Assembly (NCBI GenBank): GCA_944363655.1 | Contig: CALVUU010000056.1 | Span: 1 to 13,552 of the forward strand | Direction: 5' to 3' | Length of the DNA: 13,552 nt | Source: an uncultured Bacilli bacterium | GTDB taxonomy: Bacteria > Bacillota_I > Bacilli_A > RF39 > UBA660 | Part shown: piece after piece, positions 1 to 7,524 of the stretch | Layout of the letters: every line of letters begins with the position of its first letter | Numbering within the stretch: the first letter of the stretch is position 1 | The notes under the pieces: generated by a model | What the model saw: the letters and a program-made list of their open reading frames with translations, nothing else | What the model was told of the DNA's origin: nothing | The model's database searches: none | Translations under genes and position numbers: made by a program

Positions 1-266
1 GTGCAAGTGGACCAACAGGACCAACAGGTGCAAGTGGAGCAACAGGACCAACAGGTGCAAGTGGACCAACCGGACCAACAGGTGCAAGTGGAGCAACCGG
101 ACCAACAGGTGCAAGTGGACCGACAGGACCAACAGGTGCAAGTGGACCAACCGGACCGACAGGACCAACAGGTGCAAGTGGACCAACCGGACCAACAGGT
201 GCAAGTGGAGCAACTGGCCCAACAGGACCAACCGGCCCAACAGGACCGACAGGACCAACCGGACCA
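1..266 (+). repeat. Tandem DNA repeat encoding collagen-like Gly-X-Thr/Ser triplets
   Basis: Units built on 9-bp blocks such as GGACCAACA and GGTGCAAGT are arranged in higher-order units of 18 to 36 bp. Copies differ mostly at third positions (CCA/CCG, ACA/ACC). Because every unit is a multiple of 9 bp, slippage changes length without shifting the frame. The array continues beyond the left edge of the window. Confidence 0.85.
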
Positions 267-269
267 TAA
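3..269 (+). CDS. Collagen-like surface protein, 3' end only (partial)
   Basis: The real reading frame begins at base 3 and is open to the left edge of the window; TAA is at 267-269. The 88 visible residues are uninterrupted Gly-X-Y triplets, almost all Gly-Pro-Thr, Gly-Ala-Thr or Gly-Ala-Ser. Such sequences form collagen-like triple helices in bacterial surface or spore-coat filaments, and the many Thr in Y position are typical O-glycosylation sites. All three forward frames are open here because the repeat unit is a multiple of 9 bp; the frame starting at base 1 (Gln/Val/Asp-rich) is a shadow. The protein ends directly in Gly-Pro, with no globular C-terminal domain, unlike the second collagen-like gene at 3041-3892. 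A glycosyltransferase gene follows 9 bp after the stop, so co-transcription is likely. Collagen-like identity is certain; cell location and role are inferred. Confidence 0.85.
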   Translation, partial: ASGPTGPTGASGATGPTGASGPTGPTGASGATGPTGASGPTGPTGASGPTGPTGPTGASGPTGPTGASGATGPTGPTGPTGPTGPTGP

Positions 270-278
270 TAGGTGAAT

Positions 279-1358
279 ATGAGAAAATTAAAAATTTGCG
301 TTTATGCTATTTGTAAAAACGAAAGCAAATTTATAAAACGGTGGTTAGAATCAATCAAGGATGCAGATTACATCTGTGTTCTTGATACTGGTTCGACTGA
401 TAACAGTATTGAGTTATTAAAAGAATCAAATGTAATTTTACAAGAAAAAACTTTTGATAAATTTAGATTTGATGAAGCACGTAATGAATCCCTAAAAATA
501 GTTCCCAAAGATACTGATGTTTATATTTGCTTAGATATAGATGAAATCATGTTACCGGGATGGCGAGATGCTATTGAGAAAGTTTGGCAAGATAATACCA
601 CTAGACTACGTTATATTTATAATTGGAGTTTAGATGAAAATAATAATCCTAAAGTAAGTTTTTATCAAGATAAAATACATGGTAAAGACTATATTTGGGT
701 TAACCCCGTTCATGAGGTTTTAAAATATCTTAAAGATAATGAACAATATGCTCAAAGTGATGAGTTAATAATTAACCATTACCCTGATCAAACAAAATCG
801 CGAGGATCATATTTACCTTTATTAGAATTAGCAGTTAGTGAAGATCCTGAAAACGACCGTAATATGCATTACTTAGGAAGAGAATACATGTATTATGGCA
901 AATGGAAAGAATCTATTGTTACATTAAAAAGACATTTAAATATGAAAAATGCCACATGGAACGATGAAAGATGCGCATCAATGCGGTTTATTGCTCGCGA
1001 CTATAAAAATTTAGGAGATGTAATATCTGCTCGTGTTTGGCTAGAAGCTGCTATAAAAGAAGCCCCGCATCTACGTGATCCTCTTGTGGAACTTGCAATG
1101 TTATATTATGAGCAAGAAGATTGGCAAAACGTCATTCGTTATTGTATCGCGGCTCAAAAAATTCCAATAAATTATAAAACCTATATTAATGAAGTATTTA
1201 GTTTTGATGAAACTATTGATGACTTATTATCACTAGCGTACTATAATACGGGAAATATTAATAAAGCAATTGAACATGCAAGTAGGGCTTTAGAAATTAA
1301 TCCAAACAACGAAAGAATTAAAAAAAATTTAAAAATCATGCAGGGAAAATCTCAATAA
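279..1358 (+). CDS. GT2-family glycosyltransferase with TPR-like C-terminus
   Basis: The 359-residue protein starts with a GT-A fold. It has the early I-C-K-N-E-S segment (residues 11-16), LDTGSTD around 35-41 for nucleotide-sugar binding, and an LDID stretch (85-88) that supplies the metal-binding DxD. A VNPVHEVL stretch (141-148) resembles the matching region of SunS-like enzymes. From about residue 185 to the end are helical TPR-like repeats, the last (about 318-350) being the clearest. No signal peptide or membrane segment is seen, so it is probably cytoplasmic. ATG at 279 is preferred over GTG at 273, because that GTG lies inside the AGGTGA ribosome binding site (271-276). The gene lies 9 bp after a collagen-like gene, so the likely acceptor is Thr/Ser in that protein; bclA3-sgtA of Clostridioides difficile is a known parallel. 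The sugar and acceptor are inferred. Confidence 0.85.
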   Translation: MRKLKICVYAICKNESKFIKRWLESIKDADYICVLDTGSTDNSIELLKESNVILQEKTFDKFRFDEARNESLKIVPKDTDVYICLDIDEIMLPGWRDAIEKVWQDNTTRLRYIYNWSLDENNNPKVSFYQDKIHGKDYIWVNPVHEVLKYLKDNEQYAQSDELIINHYPDQTKSRGSYLPLLELAVSEDPENDRNMHYLGREYMYYGKWKESIVTLKRHLNMKNATWNDERCASMRFIARDYKNLGDVISARVWLEAAIKEAPHLRDPLVELAMLYYEQEDWQNVIRYCIAAQKIPINYKTYINEVFSFDETIDDLLSLAYYNTGNINKAIEHASRALEINPNNERIKKNLKIMQGKSQ

Positions 1359-1369
1359 TGAGATTTTTT
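1346..1369 (+). terminator. Intrinsic terminator overlapping the glycosyltransferase stop codon
   Basis: A perfect 9-bp stem, AAAATCTCA (1346-1354) with TGAGATTTT (1359-1367), closes a four-base loop ATAA that holds the last two bases of the stop context and the TAA itself (1356-1358). T residues continue to 1369. It ends the collagen/glycosyltransferase transcript. The stop codon sits in the loop, so a terminating ribosome would cover the hairpin. Confidence 0.8.
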
Positions 1370-1455
1370 CTATTTTTTGAAAAAAATTACTAGAAAAAAA
1401 AGGAAATAGAGCACCTACTGCAATATATAATAAGTGAAAGGAGGTTTTTGATAAA

Positions 1456-1797
1456 ATGAAATTAACAGAAAAAGAATTTAAAAAGTCTATTACAGATCCT
1501 GAGAAAAGATTATATGTTGAATTAGCCATAAGTGATCTTTTAGGAATAGATTTTGATCTAATTCATAATCAAATGGTTATAGATGATCCTAAAATTATAA
1601 ATGACGAAGAAATTCCTTTAAAAGAAAGACCTTATGCTACAATAATCACTTTTAGTGATTATATAATAGTTCTTTTTAAAAACAATTCTTATGAAGAAAA
1701 AAGTTCTCGCGTTGTAGATGATATTATGCATATAATTTCTAGTAAATATTCCGACAAGAAACTTGCGGGTATCAATTTTAATGAATTTGAAGATTAA
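1456..1797 (+). CDS. Small hypothetical protein, possibly a degenerate PD-(D/E)XK transposase-type remnant
   Basis: This is a 113-residue soluble, acidic protein with no signal or membrane segment. Translation looks real: AAAGGAGG (1437-1444) lies 11 bases before ATG, and a TATAAT hexamer (1426-1431) lies just upstream, although no good -35 goes with it. I do not recognise the protein with confidence. The layout (helical start, DLLGIDFDLI at 28-37, a stretch with many Asp and Ile, then two strands ending in VLFKNN near residues 71-76) resembles the N-terminal half of Rpn/PD-(D/E)XK family transposases common in low-GC gut bacteria. In those, the second strand usually carries a catalytic Glu (as in an LEMNN-like stretch), which is absent here. 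If related, it is truncated and catalytically dead. The permease remnant downstream fits a zone of gene decay. Confidence 0.6.
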   Translation: MKLTEKEFKKSITDPEKRLYVELAISDLLGIDFDLIHNQMVIDDPKIINDEEIPLKERPYATIITFSDYIIVLFKNNSYEEKSSRVVDDIMHIISSKYSDKKLAGINFNEFED

Positions 1798-1824
1798 CTA
1801 ACATTATTGTAAGATTAAAATATT

Positions 1825-2988
1825 TTGTTTCATGATATAATATGTGTTTTATCAAGTTCTTTATCAATTAAAAATTCTATGTCTGCCAATTTAGAAGAAC
1901 TTGCTCCAGTAGATATTGCCATAACTAAAACTAGAAATATAACTGAATATGCCACCCAAGAATATGGTTATAGTACTACTTATGTAGAAGATTCATATTT
2001 GCCAATTATGGATTCTTTATTTAAATTAGATTTTGATGTTTCAACGTATTTAAAAGATATGGTAACAATAAATTACTATGTTGATGAAAACTTAACAGTT
2101 GAAAAAACATTAGGAAGTTACTATGAGGAAACAAAAAAAACATTACCTTTTATAACATATAATATGCCTGAAGAAATCGTAACTATTAGCGAGTACAATG
2201 AATTAGTAAGGCTTTATGGTAATAAAACTTTTACTTTGGATGAAGATGAATATCTAATAATTGTTGATTATGATAGTATGATTACTGTTCGAAATGAAGC
2301 CTTAAAAAGAAATACTCCAATTACTTTATTAGGTAAAACATATTATCCCAAGTATTCAGAATGTCAATATGGTTTTATAGCTATTTCTAGTAATCATATA
2401 AATGCTGGTATAATTATTGTTCCCGATAATGCAGTAGATAACTCTTTATTAGAAAGAGAAACTTTAATTGCTAATTATAAAGCAAGTGATGATGCTGGAA
2501 GAAAGAAAATAGAAGAATTAGTTAGTAACTTAGTTAATCACCCATATATATCTAATACCAATCTAGACGCTTCAACTAAATTAAGTATTTATGAATCTAG
2601 TGTAGGTCTTGGTGCAATGGTTACATTTATTGGCTTATATTTAGGAATAATCTTTTTAATATCTAGTGCAGCTATATTATCGCTAAAGGAATTATCTGAA
2701 AGTGCCGATAATATTGAACGCTATAAAATGCTTCGTAAACTTGGAGTAGAAGAACGCATGCTTAATAAAGCTCTCTTTATGCAAATATTTATTTTCTTCC
2801 TTTTTCCACTTATACTAGCAATAATTCATTCTATTTTTGGTATTGAATTTTGTAAATATATATTAGAAACATTTGGAGATGAAGAAATGACTAAATCTAT
2901 TACGATGACTGCTATATTCTTAATTGTTATTTATGGTGGATATTTTTTAATCACTTATTATTCAAGTAAGAATATAATAAATAAATAA
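1825..2988 (+). pseudogene. 5'-truncated FtsX-type ABC transporter permease
   Basis: The open frame from TTG 1825 encodes 387 residues, but there is no ribosome binding site and an in-frame TAA lies just upstream at 1816-1818; the first ATG (1879, residue 19) has no binding site either. The C-terminus is a clear FtsX/MacB-like permease end: a membrane segment at about 262-286, a cytoplasmic loop with SESADNIERYKMLRKLG (291-307), and membrane segments at about 320-341 and 360-379. Residues 20-255 are an extracytoplasmic-type domain. Residues 6-19 look like the tail of a preceding membrane helix. Members of this family carry at least one further N-terminal helix and often a whole first FtsX domain, and need an ATPase partner; none is present. 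I read it as a deletion remnant ending in a normal TAA. Family assignment is good; pseudogene status is inferred. Confidence 0.7.
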
Positions 2989-3000
2989 ATATATAAATGA

Positions 3001-3037
3001 AAAACTACTAGAGGAAATGAAGACTAGTAGTTTTTTT
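3001..3037. terminator. Bidirectional intrinsic terminator between convergent genes
   Basis: AAAACTACTAG (3001-3011) pairs perfectly with CTAGTAGTTTT (3024-3034) around a 12-base loop. On the plus strand the T-run extends to 3037 (10 of 11 bases from 3027 support a strong U-tract). On the minus strand four U residues end the stem. It lies 12 bases after the permease remnant and 3 bases beyond the minus-strand collagen-like stop, so it can serve both. Confidence 0.8.
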
Positions 3038-3040
3038 GTT

Positions 3041-3892
3041 CTAAAATATTCTGTGAATTGAAACGCAAGCAGAATAATTATCGTTTGGTACTAAAGAGAA
3101 ATCCACTTCTGAAGTGTTGATTAGTCTATAACTAGTTCCACCTGGTGCATAGAAAATAGCATTACCATTTAATGTACCAGTATCACAACAAGTTAATTTG
3201 TTATGAGTTGAAGAATGAGCAATTAAAACATCTTCTGGCCAGTATTGGTGGAATTCAACACCTAAAGTTTTAGGCTCACAATTATATTTATCGGTATTAG
3301 TATTACGTGCATTTATCCACCAGTGAACATTATATATACCTTCTTCAGGAATATAGAAGTCTCCAGTAGCATTGTTATACGTAATTTTATTAGATAAATT
3401 AGTAGCTTGGAAAAGTAATGGGTTTTGCGCTAAAACAGTTGAATTAGTTTCATCATGCACCATTGCATAACTATCGAAATTTGCCCCCGCAGGTCCAGTA
3501 GCACCGGTAGCTCCAGTTGGTCCTTGAGGTCCAGTAGGCCCAGTTACGCCAGTAGCACCTGTTGCTCCAGTTGGTCCTTGAGGTCCAGTAGGCCCAGTTA
3601 CACCAGTAGCCCCAGTAGCTCCAGTTGGTCCTTGAGGTCCTGTTGGTCCAGTTACACCAGTAGCACCTGTTGCTCCAGTTGGTCCTTGAGGTCCTGCTGG
3701 TCCTGTTGCTCCAGTAGCACCTGTTGCACCCGTTGCTCCCATTGGTCCAGTAGGTCCAGTAGGTCCAATTGGACACTTACAATTTTTAGTCAAGCATTTT
3801 ATTACTTCACATAAACAATTATCGCTAGGTCTTTCAGAGGCATAATCATTAAAATTGATATTATCTAAGCAATTGTCTTTTATGAGTTTCAC
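3041..3892 (-). CDS. Collagen-like protein with BclA-type C-terminal domain
   Basis: There are three parts. Residues 1-42 are non-collagenous and rich in Cys (C8, C27, C29, C33, C38, C40). Residues 43-137 are Gly-X-Y triplets, mainly GPT, GAT, GVT and GPQ, with one 18-residue unit present in three identical protein copies (71-124). Residues 138-283 form a globular beta-rich domain with further Cys (including a CC pair), like the C1q/TNF-type trimerising domain of BclA exosporium proteins. The Cys residues suggest disulfide cross-linking in a filament or coat layer. There is no signal peptide, which fits a spore-coat or exosporium protein assembled from the mother cell, but no sporulation gene is visible. 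The start is uncertain: the GTG at 3892 shares a base with AAAGGAGG, and the codon at normal distance is ATA (3883-3881). The next in-frame ATG is residue 51. Confidence 0.88.
   Translation of the reverse strand: MKLIKDNCLDNINFNDYASERPSDNCLCEVIKCLTKNCKCPIGPTGPTGPMGATGATGATGATGPAGPQGPTGATGATGVTGPTGPQGPTGATGATGVTGPTGPQGPTGATGATGVTGPTGPQGPTGATGATGPAGANFDSYAMVHDETNSTVLAQNPLLFQATNLSNKITYNNATGDFYIPEEGIYNVHWWINARNTNTDKYNCEPKTLGVEFHQYWPEDVLIAHSSTHNKLTCCDTGTLNGNAIFYAPGGTSYRLINTSEVDFSLVPNDNYSACVSIHRIF
3521..3682 (-). repeat. Three 54-bp tandem repeats in the collagen-like gene
   Basis: These bases encode three identical copies of the 18-residue unit [18 protein letters not shown] (residues 71-124); the DNA copies differ only at synonymous positions, for example GTAACACC against GTTACGCC. 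A partial fourth copy follows. Such in-frame arrays change length by slippage. Confidence 0.85.
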
Positions 3893-3899
3893 CTCCTTT
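3890..3899 (-). promoter_or_regulatory. Ribosome binding site overlapping the annotated GTG start
   Basis: Read on the minus strand, AAAGGAGGTG runs from 3899 to 3890. The GTG taken as start (3892-3890) uses the last G of the core AAAGGAGG, which leaves no spacer. The in-frame codon at the expected distance is ATA (3883-3881), eight bases after the core. Either ATA is used, or a recent ATG-to-ATA change has weakened the gene. Confidence 0.6.
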
Positions 3900-3973
3900 C
3901 ACTAATAGAATATGAGGATATAAAAAAAGTGAATGTGCTAATATACTAAAGCAAAAAAAACTTTAAAAAGATG

Positions 3974-4002
3974 TTGCTAGTTTTTCAAAAATGGGGTATA
4001 TT
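3974..4002 (+). promoter_or_regulatory. Candidate sigma-A-type promoter for the DUF11 surface protein
   Basis: TTGCTA (3974-3979) and TATATT (3997-4002) are separated by 17 bases. Transcription would begin near 4009, at the AGGTGA binding site (4009-4014), which leaves a very short leader. That closeness lowers confidence. Confidence 0.35.
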
Positions 4003-4021
4003 TAAAATAGGTGAGTAGTAT

Positions 4022-7000
4022 ATGAAGAAACGTAAATTGTTATATTTTTTAATACCATTAGTAATTGTATTTATATTTGGACTAGCTTTTTATTTTAAAA
4101 CAGATAACGCCCAAGCAGCATATTCTCATAACTTTGAAAGAGTTGACACATATGAGGATACTGATGGTAAAACTGTATATGTTTATGACTTTTATGTCGA
4201 ACTTACACAAAATAGCACATTTAATCATGTAGAGGCTAGTTTTGAAACTGTAGGTCTAGAAATATTAGATTTTGAAATAAAAGAAGACTTTGTAACTGAA
4301 ACTTTGGATTTGGGATCAGGTGATGGAGGAAGTTTCAGTTTAACTTCTAATACAGTATATACATCTGATACCGGCAAAGTTGTTTATGCAACAATTACTG
4401 TTAAAGCAATAGGAACAGAAGAATGTTTTTTAAGATTTATTCCATCATTGCCTCAAACGATAAACACTAATGATGTCGATATAACCAAAACTGCCTTAGC
4501 TACTCAAGAGTCAAGTACACCAATCCAAAAAGTAGAAGAGAATGAAACTTTTTATTATAAAATATTATTAGAAAATAATAGTCCAATCCCTACAGATAAT
4601 TTGGTGGTAACAGATAAAATACCTGATGAATTTGAAATATTGAATGCTTATACTGGTAATGTATCCGGTCAAAATATTACTTGGAATATAGCTTCAATGG
4701 ATGTCGGAGAAACTATCGAATTATTTGTTCAGGTTAGAGTTAAAGAAGATTTTGATAGAACCAATTTTACGATAACTAATACAGCAACCGTAACAATCAA
4801 TGAAAAAGAAAAAAGTGATGATGCAACAGTAGAAATATTGCAGCCAGACTTAACTATTACTAAAGAGGCAAGTGTAAATACTATCAAGCCTGGTGAAGAA
4901 TTTAGTTATACTATTACAGTTACTAATAGAGGTGAAGGAACCGCTAAAAATGTAGTAGTTACTGATAACATATCTAGCTACTTTACTCTTGTTAATTCGA
5001 GTATTTCTAATAGCGGTAGTGGTAATAATGCTAAATTTGTCATTGGGGACTTAGCTTATAACGTTTCAGCAACAATAACAATAACTGTTCGTGTTAATGA
5101 TAATGCTCCATTAGATACAATTGATAATATTGCTAGTGCTAGTGCTGATAATAACGATCCGGTTGATGATAATGATACAGTAATTATTCATGATGCAAAT
5201 TTAAAAATTACAAAAACTGCTACTAAAAATGAACTTCGTCCAGGAGAAGAATTTACTTATAACATAGTTATTACTAACGAAGGAGACACTAGCAGTAATC
5301 CACTTACAGTAACCGATACCATCGATTCAAGATTAGAAATTGTTTCTGCTCCCGGAGCAAATATCAATGGTCAACAAGTAAGTTGGAGCCTCTATAGTCT
5401 AGGAGCATCGAGAAGCCAAACATATACAGTGACTGTCCGTATTAAAGATAGTGTTGCTGCTGGCACAAATATCCCAAATGTAGCAATATTACAAGAAGAA
5501 GGCGAAGAAGATAAACAAGATGATGAAGATATTACAGTAGTTGATTCTAATGTTGCTATAAGTAAGACAGCAAGTAAAAATGAAGTAAAACTAGATGAAG
5601 AATTTGAATATTATATTGATGTAACCAATAATGGTGATGCTTCAAGCCGCGATTTGACTATTACAGATGTAATTGATTCCCGTTTAGAAATAGTAAGAGC
5701 ATCTAAAGCAAGCATCAATGGTCAAACAATTACATGGCATATATCTAGTCTTGATCCAAGCGAAAGCGAAAGATTTACAGTAGTTGTTCGTGTTAAAAAG
5801 GATATTGCTGATAATACAGTTATTAACAATGTCGTAACACTAAGTGAACCGGGTAAACCAGATCAAACGGATGATGAAGATGTTACTGTGAAAGAGCCAA
5901 TTTTAAATATAACCAAAGTGGCATATAATGAGGAAGGAGAAAAAATTATTGCTCCTGGTGAAGAATTTTATTATCAAATAACTGTTACCAATACTGGCTC
6001 AATAGATAGTGGCTTAATAACTATTACTGATAATATAAACCCCTTACTTACAATAGTTGATAGTGATGGAGGAACAGTAAATGGCAATCGCATTACTTGG
6101 ACTATCGATTCCTTGCCAGCCAGTGGCAATATTACCTATACTGTTAGAGTACGACTTTCTACCTCAGCAACAAGTGGTACAAGTATTCCAAATACAGCAG
6201 TACTAACTCATGAAGAGGAAACTCTTGAAGATGATGATACAGTTGAAGTAATTGATTCGGATGTTTATCTACTTAAAAGAGCCAGTCAAGAAGTTGTCCA
6301 CGCCGGTGAAGAATTTTATTATACGATAACCATTGGCAATAATGGAACAAATGCTGCAGAGAATTTAGTTTTAACAGATTCTATTCCCGAAAAATTAGAA
6401 TTGATCGGAGTAGAGTATACTAATGGTAATACCAGTCATAATATTTCTGGAAATAATATGACTGTCAACATTTCTGAACTGGCTGTAAATGAAACTATCA
6501 ATTTGACTGTTCGTGTTAAAGTAAGAGATAATGTAGTAATGGACGAAGTTATTCTTAACAAAGCTATATTAACATATGATGATAAAACTAAAATAAGTGA
6601 AGATGATGTCATAGTTGTTGATTCAAATTTGACGGTTGATAAAGTGAGTAGCAAAGATAAAGTGTTAAATACTGAACATTTCATTTACACTATAACTGTA
6701 AGTAATACCGGAACTTATCAAGCAGAAAATGTCCAAGTAGTTGACACTTATGATGAAAATCTAACAATTGTAATGTGTGATAATTGTATTGTCAGCAATA
6801 ATACTTTAACTTGGGATGTTGGAACAATTGCTGCTGGAGAGTCTGTTACGTTTACGGTTGAGGCTTATATTGAAAACCAAGATTCAGGATACATAATTAA
6901 TAATGAAGTAGTTGTTAAAGAACCTGGCAAGCCAGACATTACTGATGAAGTAGATGTTGAAGTTGTCGATTATAATATTACGATATTTAAAGAAGTAAGT

Positions 7001-7441
7001 GCCAGCGAAGTACTTGTAGGTCAAGAATTCAAATATTACATTCATATTAAAAATGAAAGTGCAGTTGCCGTTCAAAATATTAAAGTTAGTGATGTTATCG
7101 ATGAAAGGCTTATTATTATTGATAGCGGTAATGCACTAATGAATGGAAACACTATTGAGCGGGAATTTTCTCTTTTAGCCAATGAAGAAAAAGTAATAGA
7201 AATAACGGTGATGGCTAAAGAAGGAACACAGCCCGGAGAAGAAATACCTAATACTGCAATTTTAACAGTAGATGATGAAGATACACCAAGCAATGAAGTA
7301 ATTGTCAAAATAGTTGAAGAAGTTATCGATAATCCTAAAACAGGTAGCAAATTAAATTATTTTCTACTTACTATCGGTTTAGTTAGTGTTGTAGGTATAG
7401 CAATTTATACTAAAAAACATAAAACAATTTATAAACTTTAA
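4022..7441 (+). CDS. Sortase-anchored surface protein with eight DUF11-type repeats
   Basis: The 1139-residue protein has a signal sequence (Lys/Arg start, hydrophobic core about 6-25, likely cleavage near AQAA at 31-34) and a beta-rich cohesin-like domain (about 35-150). Eight DUF11-like Ig-fold repeats of 115-123 residues then begin near residues 153, 276, 392, 509, 626, 746, 868 and 984. Each opens with an I-T-K-x-A-like strand, then a GEEF-Y-ITV-NxG core, and ends in an acidic linker. The tail is NPKTG (1104-1108), a hydrophobic segment (about 1112-1131) and a Lys-rich end, a cell-wall sorting signal with N in place of the usual L. Repeat 7 has a CxxC pair (C919, C922). AGGTGA lies 7 bases before the ATG. 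The protein is probably a stalk or adhesin covalently fixed to peptidoglycan; the ligand is unknown. No sortase is in the window, so a distant one must act. Confidence 0.92.
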   Translation: MKKRKLLYFLIPLVIVFIFGLAFYFKTDNAQAAYSHNFERVDTYEDTDGKTVYVYDFYVELTQNSTFNHVEASFETVGLEILDFEIKEDFVTETLDLGSGDGGSFSLTSNTVYTSDTGKVVYATITVKAIGTEECFLRFIPSLPQTINTNDVDITKTALATQESSTPIQKVEENETFYYKILLENNSPIPTDNLVVTDKIPDEFEILNAYTGNVSGQNITWNIASMDVGETIELFVQVRVKEDFDRTNFTITNTATVTINEKEKSDDATVEILQPDLTITKEASVNTIKPGEEFSYTITVTNRGEGTAKNVVVTDNISSYFTLVNSSISNSGSGNNAKFVIGDLAYNVSATITITVRVNDNAPLDTIDNIASASADNNDPVDDNDTVIIHDANLKITKTATKNELRPGEEFTYNIVITNEGDTSSNPLTVTDTIDSRLEIVSAPGANINGQQVSWSLYSLGASRSQTYTVTVRIKDSVAAGTNIPNVAILQEEGEEDKQDDEDITVVDSNVAISKTASKNEVKLDEEFEYYIDVTNNGDASSRDLTITDVIDSRLEIVRASKASINGQTITWHISSLDPSESERFTVVVRVKKDIADNTVINNVVTLSEPGKPDQTDDEDVTVKEPILNITKVAYNEEGEKIIAPGEEFYYQITVTNTGSIDSGLITITDNINPLLTIVDSDGGTVNGNRITWTIDSLPASGNITYTVRVRLSTSATSGTSIPNTAVLTHEEETLEDDDTVEVIDSDVYLLKRASQEVVHAGEEFYYTITIGNNGTNAAENLVLTDSIPEKLELIGVEYTNGNTSHNISGNNMTVNISELAVNETINLTVRVKVRDNVVMDEVILNKAILTYDDKTKISEDDVIVVDSNLTVDKVSSKDKVLNTEHFIYTITVSNTGTYQAENVQVVDTYDENLTIVMCDNCIVSNNTLTWDVGTIAAGESVTFTVEAYIENQDSGYIINNEVVVKEPGKPDITDEVDVEVVDYNITIFKEVSASEVLVGQEFKYYIHIKNESAVAVQNIKVSDVIDERLIIIDSGNALMNGNTIEREFSLLANEEKVIEITVMAKEGTQPGEEIPNTAILTVDDEDTPSNEVIVKIVEEVIDNPKTGSKLNYFLLTIGLVSVVGIAIYTKKHKTIYKL

Positions 7442-7468
7442 AATTCTAGTCAGTCTAGAATTTTTTTT
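7440..7468 (+). terminator. Intrinsic terminator after the surface protein
   Basis: AAAATTCTAG (7440-7449) pairs with CTAGAATTTT (7455-7464) around the loop TCAGT, followed by T residues to 7468. The left arm begins inside the TAA stop (7439-7441). The core ATTCTAG/CTAGAAT is the same as in the terminator at 10026-10056. Confidence 0.88.
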
Positions 7469-7489
7469 CTATTACAAGCAAAATTTAAA

Positions 7490-7520
7490 ATTCCTCATAT
7501 ATTATTCTAGAAGGAGGAAT
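7490..7520 (+). promoter_or_regulatory. Hairpin that could sequester the ribosome binding site of the ABC operon
   Basis: ATTCCTC (7490-7496) is the exact reverse complement of GAGGAAT (7514-7520), which contains most of the AAGGAGG binding site (7511-7517) of the solute-binding gene. The 17-base loop is AT-rich. If transcription starts upstream, the fold would hide the site. A TATTAT hexamer inside the loop could instead be a -10, in which case the left arm is not transcribed. No known riboswitch fits this length. Confidence 0.3.
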
Positions 7521-7524
7521 ATTT

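Noticed and set aside
1..269. Direct repeats as a possible CRISPR array
   Set aside because: The repeats are contiguous 9-bp coding units without unique spacers.
1..276. Gln/Val/Asp-rich 91-codon frame starting at base 1
   Set aside because: It is the shifted frame of the collagen-like repeat. The frame starting at base 3 gives Gly-X-Y triplets and ends at TAA 267-269.
1329..1529. Minus-strand ORF across the glycosyltransferase end
   Set aside because: It crosses a terminator and two plus-strand genes, has no binding site, and its composition is that of reverse-complement AT-rich code.
3455..3814. Ser/Cys/Trp-rich open frames on both strands over the collagen repeats
   Set aside because: They are antisense or shifted readings of the Gly-X-Y repeat, with no ribosome binding site and extreme composition.
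3900..3930. Sigma-K-like promoter (CATATTCTA) for the minus-strand collagen-like gene
   Set aside because: The -10-like match is attractive for a coat protein, but the AC at the -35 position is 14 bases away, not 16-17, and no sporulation gene supports it.
3953..3986. AAAAACT/AGTTTTT inverted repeat in the divergent gap
   Set aside because: It has 7 AT-rich pairs around a 16-base loop, is weak in this base composition, and overlaps a candidate promoter; it is not supportable as an operator or terminator.
6436..7350. Three minus-strand ORFs inside the DUF11 gene
   Set aside because: They are shadows of a repetitive coding gene, rich in Ser/Thr/Ile, with no binding site.
7469..7524. TPP riboswitch upstream of the NMT1-type ABC operon
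   Set aside because: The gap is too short, and no conserved thiamine-pyrophosphate riboswitch core such as CUGAGA is present.
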